64,000 nt of DNA, from positions 8,995,538-9,059,537 of the forward strand of contig CP099850.1 in NCBI GenBank assembly GCA_030062745.1, given 5' to 3'. Under the pieces are notes generated by a model, which saw only the letters and a list, made by a program, of their open reading frames with translations, did not search any database and was not told the origin of the DNA. This DNA is from Capitulum mitella (lineage: Eukaryota > Arthropoda > Thecostraca > Pollicipedomorpha > Pollicipedidae). Made by a program: the position numbers and the translations under genes. Positions 1-10,873 of the stretch are shown here, in pieces. How positions within the stretch are numbered: position 1 is the first letter of the stretch; the number at the start of each line of letters is the position of its first letter.

Positions 1-38
1 AACCACCAAACGCGTGGCACCCACTCCCGGTTCCTCAC

Positions 39-3000
39 GGTGACAGGTCCTCCCGCAGCAGTGAGGAGACCATCCGGGCATCCTCCTCCAGCGCCAGTTT
101 GGCTCTGATGGCGCGACATCGGTTCTGGATGCAGTCCCGACAGAGGGCCGTCTCGTCCAACCCCGAGCCTCCGTACAGACAGGTCAGCAGGTTACCCTGA
201 CGGAGAGACACACGGACAGGTCAGCAGGTTACCCTGACGGACAGACACACGGACAGGTCAGCAGGCCGCAGGTTACACGGCGGTCACACGCGTCCGCAGC
301 TTACACGGAAATGTCAGCAGGTTACCCTGACGGTCACACAGACAAGTCAGCAGGTTACCCTGATGGTCACACAGACAGGTCATTAGGTTACCCTGAAGGT
401 CGCACAGACAGGCCAGTAGGTTACCCTGACGATAATATAGGCAGATCTGCAGGTTACCCTGATGGCCACCCATACAGGTCAGCAGGTTACACCATCAGGT
501 CACCAGGTTACCCTCACGGACACACGAACAAGTCAGCAGGTCATTATGAAGGTGACACAGACAGGCCACAAGGATACCATGATAGTCATACAAGCAGGTC
601 AGCAGGTTACCCTGACAGACAAGTCAGGGTAACCTGCATGGACAAGTCAGCAGTTTACCCTGATGGTCATGCAGCCAGTTCAGCAGGATACCCTGACAGA
701 TGGCAACCCAGAACTGGTAGACTTTAAGCGTTGCTGATTAGCTTCGTCCCGTACACCACCTTGAAGCTGCGGATAAATATATCGCACGCAGATCTGTGCT
801 CTGGTCTGTGCTCAGCCTTTTGTGCTGAGCACTTCACTGAGCACCTGGGGAGCAATGTGAATAGTTAAGACCAGGCCCATGTAGACGAGACAATTTTTAT
901 ATTTCGAAGTCCCAGGTTGTATGTTTCACTACAGTTCTGCACACTTGCAACCTTCCCGTTCACATTCACGATTCGTGCTCCACATCCCAGGGAAATAAAT
1001 GAGAAGTGCAACAAAATAAACACCTGGCTAGCCAGGTCAGGAAATAAGAAATAACTCTGATGAAGCAGTATCTCTCCTGGACTAGCCAACTCTATGCAAC
1101 CCATCGTCCACGAGTTCAACATCAAATGGAGCCAACGAGGATTCAGGACACGTTTGCTCACAGGACTGAACGAAACCGGAACGACTACAAACCACATGGG
1201 ATGCAGCGCACAATACCAAAGGCGCATTGGTGTTTGCTAAAACAGTGAGTAGCATATCCAACAGTTTCGCCAAGCACCAAAAAAGGAATACACATAGGAG
1301 ATTCGCAAACGGTGTCCGCGCCTGAACCATTCCAACTTCCATCAAGCTCCACCGAGACCTCCACACTGAGTGTACACAGAGCCAGCCGGCCGCTGTTGCA
1401 CCCGCCGCCGTCGCCGCCGCTGCCCAGGCACTCACCGCGCCCGGGTCGACGCACTTGGTCTTGGCGGCATGCCAGGGCGAGAGGCGGCCGTGTCGGCAGA
1501 GCAGGTCGCTCATGTCGACCGGGCCGGGCGGCTCCCCGGCCAGCCAGGCGGCCAGCCAGGCGGCCGGCAGCAGCAGCAGCCGGCGGCGCACGTCGGCACA
1601 CGGTAGGCGCGGATAGATCTCGCGCACCTCCCGCTCCCGACACCGATACTCCTCCACAGACACGCTCTGCAACCGGACACCAGTGACGTCATCCCTGTAG
1701 TAGTGTTCCAGAGACGCTCTGGAGCCAGACCGGAGTGGCGTCATGTCAGTACTGTTCCAGAGACGCTCTGGTATGGGGCAGGTGGGACGTGGTGTCAGCA
1801 TTCTTCCAGAGACGTTCTGGAACACGATAAATGTGACGAAGTAGGTTCTCAACACAGACGCTCTCCAACGTTCTGTCGCGCCTATTATTTCCCTCACCTC
1901 GACCTGTTCGTTCTATCGGGCCTGGTCGTCCCCTCATCTTGGTCTGCCCTTTCTGTCGGACCTGGTCGTCCTCTCAGTTTGGCCTGCTCGTTCTTTCTGT
2001 CCGGGTCTGTCCTCGACCTGTTTGTTCTACAGAACCTCGTCGTCCCTCACCTTGGCCTGCTCGTTCTGGCGGAACTGGTCGTCGACGCCCGCGTTCATGG
2101 CGTCCACCATGGTCTGGATGTGGTCGGGCAGGGTCAGCTCTGCCGGGGTCTGGCCCGCCGACGGCCGCGGCTCCGTCACGCGGCCGTACACCAGCATGTA
2201 CGCCTGGTTGGACGAGTGGAAACCCTTCGGACAGCGCGACTGCTTCGACTTCTTGGTCGGGTCTGCTGGCACAGATGCGTATGGTGAGCGCTCGGGACTT
2301 ACACTGATGACAGCCCTCTGGTGACACGAGCGGATGTCGAATGAGTTCTGCAGGTTCCATGTTGTGGAATCTCTACACAGAAAGCTAGCAAAATGTGATT
2401 TATCTGCGGCGACCCATGAGAACAAATACAAAATTCCTACAAGCTAATCAAAGCTTTTCATGGAAAATGCAGCACAATACCCCTACAACGCAATGCAGGA
2501 CAACGCGCTTCGACTTTGAAGCAGTGTCCCTCCATGCGCAATTGACCCCGATCCTGCACTGACCCTCCAGCTCGTCCTCGGCGGTCAGCTTGAGCGTCTT
2601 GATCTTCTCCACCTCCTCGTCGTTGAAGCGGAACCAGGCACCCGTCTCGCTGTCGCAGATGTGCGCTGGAGGCGGGCCAGGGGCCGGTGTCAGCGCGGCG
2701 GTACAGGACGGGACACGGGCAACACTCGCCGCCGACAGACGTGAGGGTCGAGTTCACCGCCGCCTCTGACGCGCTTCATAACAAACATGGCACGTGTCAT
2801 CCGAGGGCCACGTGACGTGAACAGGCCGCTACTCGTGTGCCAGAAGATTCTAAAGGCACATAGAGAAGCAATGATACCATGCTAAGCGGCATTCATTTCG
2901 CGCCTCCAGCACAAAAACACACACAACAAAAAGGCATGATCCACTCTCTAATGGTTTGCATATCAAAACGAATAGGAAGTAATAAACGGTAGCTCGCGTC

Positions 3001-6000
3001 CAAAAATTACGGGCGACTCACATATAACATGAAAACAACATACCGGTACTGCTGGAATTTTCCCGTTCCCGTGTTCGAAGTTTTTCAAAGTTTCCTGTAT
3101 TTTCAGTGTGTGCCATTGCAACCGCCCTAATACATCTGACAGGGTATGGCGAGATCAAGCCCTGTTTTCCTGTATGTAAGGGGAAGTCCCAGTGTTTGTA
3201 ATTTTTTGGGGGTTACAGGCCAGTCCGTTTGGTAAGCGCCCACAGTGTGCGAACGGCATGCACGCACCGCAAGAGTAGCCAAACTGTCTGTACAGTACTC
3301 AGAGACGGTAGCGTAACCCTGACTCCGAACGACGCTCGGCCCTTTATCCGTCTCGTGAGTGGTCCTGTACCTGTGTAAAGTCCAAGGAAGGCAGGGTGTC
3401 CCCAAATCCGGACCACGTCTGGCTCTGTGTCCATCTGTTGAGGAGTCCTGGGGCTCTGTCATGTCCAGATCACGCAGGACGCCCCTGATCACGGACAATG
3501 TCTGGCCTTGTGTCCGTCCGGTGACATCCAGACCAGGCAGAATGACCACAGCAGGACGGATGTCCCTGAACCCGGACACTGCCTAGCCCTGCATCCGTCT
3601 GGCGGTCACGGGCGTCCTGTGCCCGTGTAATGTCCGGACCAGGCAGCCTGTCCCCGATCGGGACCCTGCTCGCCTCTGCATCCGTCCAGCGAGCGGTCCC
3701 GTACCCGTGTAGTGGCCAGAGTAGGCGGACGGCCCCTTGTGCAGCAGCACGGCCTGCAGCCGGTAGGTGACGCTGCCGGCCGGCTGGCGCACGTATTCGG
3801 AGACGTCCAGCAGCTCCGGGAACCGCAGGTGCGACGACAGCTTCTTCTTCAGGCCCGTCTCACTGCGGCAGCCGCACCACAGCGTGTGTGAAACCGGTCA
3901 GTCTACCATATCATGGTCGATTCCCAAACACTGTTAGGGGCATTGGCGACCAGCTCAAAGCAGGGTGTGGAAAGAAAACCTGAGGTGATTGGTGACAATG
4001 TTTGCTATATGCCCTGTTACTTAAAATTCACAACAGAAACAAATGCACCAGAAGATGCTCACTCGTCTCAAAAAAATCTACAACTGCGTATCCGTTCGAA
4101 GTGAATGCACTCGAGCTAAATGTACTGTTCCCTTCAACGTCATCAGGCTACAAACCGTCTGAAGTGCAGTACAGCAGATCGGCAGGCAATAGCAGGCGGA
4201 CTGACCGGTCGAAGACGAAGCGCATCAGCTGGAAGTTCAGCACGGGCGGCAGCGAGGTGAGCCGGATGGCGCGCGAGGCGTCCCGCTTGGCCTGACATGT
4301 CTGGCAGTTGTACTGCGGCAGTAGGGCGCGGCCTCAGAGCGAGCCACCGTCACGGCCGGCCATCACAGAGGACCAATATAATACAGGGACAGCTGTCTCT
4401 CGCGGACGCAAACGGTACAGGTGCTTACATAATGATGGGGGTGCAGTTGGCTGCACAGTCAGCAGCACAATGTGACAGAGTTCTATGTTCCGTACGCGTT
4501 TGCATATCCGACATGGCTCAACTCCATGTATCACGTTTTTTTCCTTCTCAGATCAATGTCAAACCACAAGTGACACAAGAACGCACGTTCTGTGAGTCCG
4601 TGAGACAAACTCAGTTTACGCAGCACGTCCGGCCAGATGAGCAGTATGGAGCCGTATGAGCTCCTTTCTTACCTGATTCGCTCCCGTCAGGCTCTCCTCT
4701 CGGAGGAACTCCGCCAGGCAGTCGGAGAGCTGCTTCTGTCCCTGGATTTGCAGGTCCAGCTCGTAGAAGTACGACGGGCAGGTCGACTCCTGTAGGCACT
4801 CGTTGCATCTGGAAGCACCCATGGCGCAAGCGCATTACGGCTGTGGCTTACGAACCGCAAAACTAACAGACGTTACCGTCACCGTCAGACAAAAGAGACA
4901 GAGAGGCGTGCTGCCAAGCAAAACAATGACCCATCTATGACGATTGTCTCAGTTACTTTTAAATGACAGATCACGACAAATTTGTCGACATGTCGGCCAT
5001 CTCGACATTACTCCTCCAATGTTGGACACAGAGACCACGTCCGGCCTCCAAGCGCAAAGGAATCGCACATTTCCATATGCTGGCGGCGGAGTCAGCGGAT
5101 AATCTCATCTCCCCTCTGCCGGCTGACTTACACCATAGTCCGATTGCACACTGGCACCGACAAACCTCACATGCTCACCCACTGCCTGATTCACTGACCG
5201 ACGTCACTGTTATGTTAATGGTTGACCTCAGAACCATCCCGCTACTACATACCAGCTACATCCACCACCATCCACCATAATAACTTACCTGGTGACATAC
5301 TGGTACTCTCCCCTCATCAGGTCCTGGACGGCTCCCCTGACCTCCGGCCGGCTCTGGTGCGACAGGCCCTCCTCCAGCAACGTGCTGAACAGCTTGCTGA
5401 ACTCCTGCGCGTCCTGCTGGTACATTGTGTCCAGCCGCAGCGACAGAATGAACGGCGACGGGTCCACCGTCCTGTGAGAACAGTGGTCACTGAAGCTTCA
5501 AGGCGTCCGCCAATATCCATCTTACATGGCACTCAGCCCCGTTGGACAAAAATTCATCAAGATTCAAATACACATTGGTTCTGCAGCGAAACAGCCATGA
5601 ACAAAGAGTGGCAGATATCAGGACGTCGAGACACAGTTGTTATATGCGGGTACGGGATTGACAAACGCCCTAAAAGCAGACAGTGTCACGTGTCACGTTT
5701 CAGTCCACTATTATCATCTTGTCATCACTACAATTGATGTCTTTAACTGTGAGGCATCATATACCACAGTCATCTTCTGCTATCAAAAGCAAGTTTTGGC
5801 CTCGATTAAAGCTTATCTTCGAACTCGCGCTAAATCACAAGCACAATCTCATTCAGACTGCTACAAACAGCCTGATACACAACACACCAAACGTAAGTAA
5901 AAACTACTATATCCATTAAAGAATTGTGGTTACTTGGTGTTTACAAGCATAAACCCTTCCAACTGCCAGACATTTCGCGTCAACTCTCACGCCGGTTGCC

Positions 6001-7762
6001 GCGGGCTTCGTGCGAGGCCGTCATGGGACAAATTCAAACTAGCAGCCTCCCAGCCAGAAGCCCATAACTACTATATCATGCAGTCTTCTGAGGAAACCAA
6101 TCATAACAGCCAATAAATCATCCAGCTAGTCACGACCAAAGAAATACGGGTCACGGGCGATTTTGTTCGAGTCAACAGCCCCCCCCCCCCAGCCGTCTGT
6201 GAGGAGGCGGCCTGCCCTCACCACAGACGGTCGCGGTGTATGTACATGCTTAAACCTTTCGTCTATTTTGGTGGCCTGATCTCTCCACAAATGGCCACCG
6301 TGCACATAAAGGTTGGCCCCCTCGGCCCATACGTGACTCGCTCTCACCGGAGACGGCCGCCGTGCATGTAGCCGAAGATGAGCTGCAGGTGGCCGATCGG
6401 CGTCATCGGCACGTACTGCCGCGTCAGCAACGTCTCGTTCAGCTGCTCCACGGGGTCGACGTGCGGCTCCCACTGCAGGATCGCCCTCCTGACGACGGCC
6501 CCGGGCCGGGCCAGACGGAGGTCAGGGGACGCGGTACACGGCGCGCTTGACAGGGTGATGTTACGCCCCTGCCGCGACACTAGGCCACTAGGAGTGCCAG
6601 GAAGGTTGCAGGAGACAAAGCAGACCGGGTTGGAGGGCCATGCACCCCCTTCGTAAGCACAGGCCAGAAGAACTACGCCAGAAATGGTACAGTGAAACTT
6701 GCCACGGCCTCAATGTGATCAGTGCTGGCAGTCATACATCAGGACATGGCCAAAATATCCACTTTTCAATTTGTGATACAAGCCCAACAAACAACGTCAC
6801 ACTGCACAAACTATCTCAAGACAACTCAGTCCCCCGCCTCCTATTTTTCACGATGTCCTCACGCCTTGTTCTATGCGCTCCAATCCTTTCCGGCAGAACC
6901 ACACCACCGAGCCCTCCATCTACCACTAATAACGCCTGCTCACCACCAGGCCGACCTGCCAGGACTCCCACCTGAACTTGCGATTATGGAACCAGAGCTG
7001 CAGCAGGCTGTTGACGTAGCAGGTGGCGCCGAGGTTCTTGAGGCCGGCGGGCACGTGCGCCGGCCGCACGTCCGGCTCCTCCTCGGTGCCGGTGAACAGC
7101 CGCGTGGCGTCGCCGCCGTGCAGCCACTCGTGCTCCCCCAGGCCGGACAGGCACAGCGGCTGGTGCCGGCAGTTCTTCCTGCGGAGGTCCAGAGGGAGAT
7201 GGGGCGAAGACCGCACACTAAGCGAGGCATGCTCCGGTAGTTATTCCAGCAGGGGGTCGGGAGAGAGATGGTGTGAGGAATGGACATGGTGAGGCTGGTC
7301 TTGGCAATCTTGTCTAAAATATGCAGAGAGAGGAAACCAAATATCGGACAGGCAAGGACATTCCTTATGTGACCTAACAGCCAACTCTATGACGGGTGAA
7401 CGCATTACTGTGATGACTTTGTACAGCCCACATAACTGAACACATTACTAAATGTATGTAAAGCACATGAATTTATACCATGAAGTGTTTTTAGGGATGG
7501 CAAAGCTTTTGTTAGAAGCTAAATATACATCATCCCCAAACAGCACAAAGAAAATCTGAAACATCATCACTAAATCTACTACACAATCTGCCAAGTTCTA
7601 GACAGTAACACATCACTGACTTGCAGGCAGTCTTGCGGCTGTGCGGCGGGTGCAGAATGTATGCCGAGAGCACGTGCTCGAACGTCACGTCCTCCGGGGA
7701 GGTGGTCTCGGCCCACTGCCAGGCCAGTCGGTCCACCTGGTCCTTCCTAGGTGCCATGACCA
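39..7762 (-). CDS. USP48: USP48-type ubiquitin carboxyl-terminal hydrolase, 5' half, 11 coding exons (copy 1)
   Basis: Cysteine protease of the peptidase C19 family that removes ubiquitin; vertebrate USP48 is a nuclear and cytoplasmic deubiquitinase of about 1035 residues. Exons read on the minus strand: 7762-7621 (ATG at 7757), 7178-6972, 6488-6348, 5471-5289, 4808-4673, 4312-4206, 3862-3705, 2665-2564, 2262-2051, 1666-1436, 196-39. Every junction has AG acceptor and GT donor, and phases join cleanly to about 590 codons. The start [18 protein letters not shown] matches human USP48. The Cys box [19 protein letters not shown] puts the nucleophile at residue 98, as in human. [11 protein letters not shown] follows in exon 4, the finger CxxC pairs in exons 5 and 6 (RCNEC, NCQTC), the His box SAYSGHY near residue 354 and WFRFND in exon 8. 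Exons 10-11 start the DUSP region. An acceptor 5 nt before the ATG implies an upstream UTR exon. The 3' half lies beyond the left edge. Confidence 0.93.
180..708. repeat. 33-bp minisatellite seeded by the exon 11 acceptor
   Basis: About 16 imperfect tandem units of 33 bp (some 21-37 bp), plus-strand core GTCAGCAGGTTACCCTGA. The unit is the intron 10/exon 11 boundary itself: on the minus strand each gives a pyrimidine-leaning stretch, CAG, then GGTAACCTGCTGACC, which are the first codons (GNLLT) of exon 11 at 196. Because 33 is a multiple of 3, both strands stay open for more than 60 codons, which produces spurious ORFs. Confidence 0.9.
721..1435. other. rest of USP48 intron 10
   Basis: Intronic sequence between the 33-bp array and the exon 10 donor (GTGAGT on the minus strand at 1435). 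A short direct-repeat stretch near 800-845 (tgtgct, gagcac) and a GCC-rich patch just inside the donor (1385-1432) are the only structure I see. No further exon is recognisable. Confidence 0.6.
1667..1880. repeat. 49-bp tandem array seeded by the exon 10 acceptor
   Basis: Three clear units and one decayed unit of about 49 bp, marked on the plus strand by TTCCAGAGACGCTCTGG near 1707, 1756 and 1805 and by ACAGACGCTCTCC near 1853. The real acceptor at 1667-1668 has the same layout: CAG followed by AGCGTGTCTGTGGAG on the minus strand, against CCAGAGCGTCTCTGGAA in the repeats. The array therefore copies the intron 9/exon 10 boundary. Confidence 0.8.
1885..2085. repeat. 39-bp tandem array seeded by the exon 9 donor
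   Basis: Five units of about 39 bp, the last being the end of exon 9 itself. On the minus strand the unit runs GACGACCAG, a CCG-ACAGAACGAGCAGG core, GCCAAG and GTGAGG. The outermost unit (donor at 1897-1896) still has a consensus GTCGAG/GTGAGG. Together with the neighbouring acceptor-derived array this accounts for nearly all of the 384-nt intron 9. Confidence 0.82.
2266..2563. other. USP48 intron 8, including the left edge of the duplicated block
   Basis: Ordinary intron between exons 9 and 8. The sequence shared with copy 2 begins at 2484; to its left copy 1 has unique sequence, while copy 2 has a TA-rich tract. No other structure seen. Confidence 0.6.
2666..3289. other. distal part of USP48 intron 7
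   Basis: Intronic, roughly balanced base composition, no exon or transposon recognised. It differs from copy 2 (12787-13404) mainly by one-base length changes in homopolymers near 2681, 3081 and 3200, the kind of difference expected between alleles or from sequencing error. Confidence 0.5.
3290..3720. repeat. irregular minisatellite seeded by the exon 7 donor (copy 1)
   Basis: About five units of 60-107 bp. On the minus strand each begins like the end of exon 7: TCTGGCCACTACACGG/GTACGG in the gene, TCCGGACATTACACGG/GCACAG, TCTGGATGTCACCGG, TCTGGACATGACAGAG, and TTGGACTTTACACAG/GTACAG in the distal unit. The distal unit has a better donor match (CAG/GTACAG at 3370) than the real one. The units continue with a shared GACGGATGCAG block. 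Confidence 0.75.
3863..7177. other. USP48 introns 2-6 (between listed exons)
   Basis: Introns between exons 7 and 2 of copy 1 (343, 360, 480, 876 and 483 nt). They contain a C12 run at 6179-6190 (C13 in copy 2), no recognisable transposon and no additional coding exon. Open frames here are short and lack splice or homology support. Confidence 0.5.
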
Positions 7763-7935
7763 CTGCAATGCAAGCAAATGGGCTGTTCACAAACACTATA
7801 GGCCATGGACACTGGATAGTACAGTTATCTGGGGCAGTGCTTTTGGTTGTGCCTCCACCTGCAGTCAGAATGGAAAAACTGGTTGCTTTCACTTAAATAT
7901 TTCTGCATGCCTTAAAGCCTGCACAATCACACACA

Positions 7936-8262
7936 CAGGGTGGCTAAATTTAGTCAGTTAGATGTCAAGGATGTAGACTGAAATTCATGCTGTCAGACTT
8001 GTTCCTGCCACGGCTCTAAATCGCCATCGCTGGTTATTGGTTGCCTCTACACTGACCTTTGCACCCTTTGCTGACCTGCCTGTCCAGTCTGTATTGCCTG
8101 GAGCAGTCAGACACCAACCATCCTCTGCTCAGTGCCCATCGGTTGGACTCAGATAAGGGGAGGAGCAATACAGCTGCCAAAAAGCCTAACAGCAAAGTAA
8201 TCCAGTGGCATGAATTAATATCTACACCCTTGACACCCAACTGGCTGAATTTAGCCACAGTG
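7936..8262. mobile_element. hAT-type MITE in USP48 intron (copy 1)
   Basis: A 327-bp element with terminal inverted repeats of about 60 bp: the left end starts CAGGGTGGCTAAATTTAGTC and the reverse complement of the right end starts CACTGTGGCTAAATTCAGCC, after which both continue with GTGTCAAGG-GTAGA and ATTCATGC. It is flanked by near-identical 8-bp duplications CACACACA (7928-7935) and CCCACACA (8263-8270). No coding capacity. The 8-bp duplication and CA(G/C)-type ends point to the hAT superfamily. Confidence 0.8.
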
Positions 8263-8270
8263 CCCACACA

Positions 8271-10190
8271 TCATGATATATCACCATTTTTATCATTACT
8301 ACTAAGTTCATCTGGTAATCAGGCAGTTATATACCCAAAACAAGAAAACAAAACACAACATCTTGATATTTCCCTTAAAATGTGCATGAACAGTCTTCCA
8401 ATCACAAAAACTATACACAGTTCAGTTCTATCACAGCAAAAGAAATAAAAATTGTTTAATACCTGTTTTTTGTGCAGTTTCTATATGCAGACTGCTCTAC
8501 CTATGCAAGGACCAATGTTCAAGATATTATTGCATTTATGGGAACTTATGGTACAAGTCTGGTTATAACCTCAGAACACTCTCCCAAGCTTGTTGCAAAA
8601 CAGACAGCCAATCTTGTAACATACATTGGGCTGTTTTTAGCCACCATGATGCTACCTGATGTTTGTAGCTGCTGAACATAGTTTTCAAGAAATAGTATCC
8701 CTACTCAAATTAGCAGAGGTGGGTTAAATATTCAAGCTGGAAGAGATATCACTAAATTTCATCTTCGCCACATGGTAGCCTTAAGCCCAAAAGAAGTGCA
8801 TTCCTTCCCGCACAACCAAACCTTTAGGTGCAGCAGGATAACTCATTATTTTTAAGGGCAGATGCAGACTGTGCTGAGGGAGGCCCAAAGCTTCATTGGT
8901 GTAACTTAGCCTACCCTCAAATGTTTCATCAAAAAGGGGAAGACAAGTTGGGCCTTTTCCCAATGAAAGGGAGACCATGGCCCTGGTGGTCCCATGGATG
9001 TGCAAGTGACTTTTTAACAATATGGTGCTATGCACAACATTGTCCCAAACACTCCAATCAAAACACAAATAAGAGGCTTTATGCCATGAGTTCAATAGGC
9101 ATAACAGCAGCAAGTGGAGTTGTGCTTTAATGTCATTATGTTTGATATTGATAACTATGTTTCCTTGGTTTTAGTGTTTAAACAATGTAAGGACTCATCA
9201 TAAAATTGAACTTATCACACGCTTATTTGTGAAAATCCAATCAGCCATCATCCACAGGACAACTCAAACTTCTTCATGACGGAGTTTAAGAATGTTTTGG
9301 AGAAATGCTTAATTTTTGGCAAAAACCTTGGAAAATGTAGTTTGGCCAGACCATAATGCCCTGCAAGAGTGCAACCAAAGCATGCCAGGGTCTCAAGATT
9401 ATGATACTTATCATGCACATTGCTTCCAGTGTCAGGATAATAAATGAACAGAATAAATCACCTGACTTCCTGTTTTGATGCTCTGTCTTATATCACTTCA
9501 GTTAGACTAGACTGGCCCATCCATGGCCCTAAGTACTGAATGGCCCTAAGTACTGAATAATGAGTTAATTTACTACAAACCATGAGCTTAATCAGATCAA
9601 GCCCCATAGGCCTTTCATATTCAATCCAAACTAGAACTTGAACTACCACAAGGTAAGGAAAGGCACGTTGTGGCTTTTCCATTTAAAAAGATGGCAAGTT
9701 GTGACTTTTCCAATTAAAAAAGATATCACTATCTGCTTATTAATGCAATTATGGCTGGAGAGGTATGAGTTTTTGTTAACATCTATTCTGCAAAGCTCAC
9801 AAAGCATTCTTCAAATTTCACCATGAGTGGCAATGTCTTCAAATGTCTACAGTTCAAAAAGAAAATGTGTACCTTAGTAGCAACACATACCAAGATGTGC
9901 ATCAAACTGCTTACAATCATTTTACAGTGCAAGTAAAGGATTGATACCTTTCAAGTTGAACAAGACCTATGATAGCTCAATCTGGTGTTTGGGCAATTTC
10001 TGAAACTAAACATGCCAGTGTGAAATTAAAACAATACGATATCAGACCAATGGGTTTGGGATGTTAAAAGGCGCATTCATCATGAGCAGTAACTCTAAAT
10101 ATCGTCTGATCAAAAATGAACGGGCTGACGCCACGCTCTGGTTTAAACGTCCATGTCATTCGTGGCAAGAACGTACAAGTTCTTGCTTAC
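8271..10190. other. probable first intron of USP48
   Basis: AT-rich, between the putative 5' UTR exon donor at 10190 and the acceptor before the ATG exon at 7763. Contains a two-unit direct repeat at 9656-9726 (GTTGTGGCTTTTCC and GTTGTGACTTTTCC units of about 32 bp) and a doubled ATGGCCCTAAGTACTGAAT near 9521-9556. No conserved coding sequence seen. Confidence 0.45.
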
Positions 10191-10366
10191 CAATGTCGAG
10201 TATTTAATCAAGCCGAACCAGTTTGTGTCCAGTTTTGACAGTTTCTAGTATCCGAGACCTACTGGCTTTTACATCTGGCCACGATTTTGTCCAACAGATG
10301 ATAACTAAACAACTTCACAACATCAGCATCCACCGCGGTTCGTAGTCACGGAGCAGCAGTAACAAT
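10191..10366. promoter_or_regulatory. probable bidirectional promoter with USP48 5' UTR exon (copy 1)
   Basis: On the minus strand a good donor CATTG/GTAAGC at 10190-10189 ends a putative non-coding first exon. It would splice to the acceptor TTGCATTGCAG at 7763, 5 nt before the USP48 ATG. On the plus strand a short coding exon starts at 10367. The roughly 175 bp between them would hold both start sites. No TATA box is obvious. Inferred from splice motifs and orientation only. Confidence 0.4.
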
Positions 10367-10425
10367 ATGGGGACACAGTGCGTCAAGGACAGGACGATGT
10401 TTTCAAAGTGGCGCAGAAAGACAAG
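10367..10425 (+). CDS. candidate first coding exon of an unrecognised divergent gene (copy 1)
   Basis: ATG followed by 19 codons, MGTQCVKDRTMFSKWRRKT, then AG and a GTATGC donor at 10426. The peptide is short and basic and I do not recognise it. Support is limited to the start codon, the donor and divergent placement against USP48. No second exon could be identified in either copy. It could equally be chance. Confidence 0.25.
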
Positions 10426-10873
10426 GTATGCTGTCGCTAAATTGCGACTCGCCAGCGGGTTATAGCCTAGCTGTCAGGTAGGTTTGATCTTTCTGTTTTT
10501 GTGTTTCTGTTCACTGGAGCCTGCACGTAAGTTTTCTTGTTCATCTGTGCGGTTTACAGTAGTTGTCAGCGCAATCTGGGTCGAGACCTGAAATGTTCCA
10601 GTGACGCTGAGAGCAAGTGCACCGATAGCACTTGATCGTTGTATCTGAGTGCGACATAGCTGTTAGTCTGAATTTTCAAGCCTTTTATAGCACATGGCAA
10701 CTTTTCTTTCGATTTGAGGGCCGATTAGAAAGAAATTAAAGGAATCTCGTCAAAAGATGGCTCTGCTGATCACATCCCAGTTTAATAGAGGGCGCGCGGT
10801 ACGCCGCCAAAGGCTTGCTTGTTCCCTGGGAACATTAAAGCTACACTGAACCTACATGAACATTGGACCTACA

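Noticed and set aside
311-727. 138-codon plus-strand frame of [11 protein letters not shown] repeats
   Set aside because: It is the 33-bp minisatellite read in an open frame, antisense to USP48; both strands are open because the unit length is a multiple of 3.
1082-1897. 271-codon minus-strand frame over USP48 exon 10
   Set aside because: Only 1436-1666 is exon; the rest is intron read-through, and homology to USP48 stops at the splice sites.
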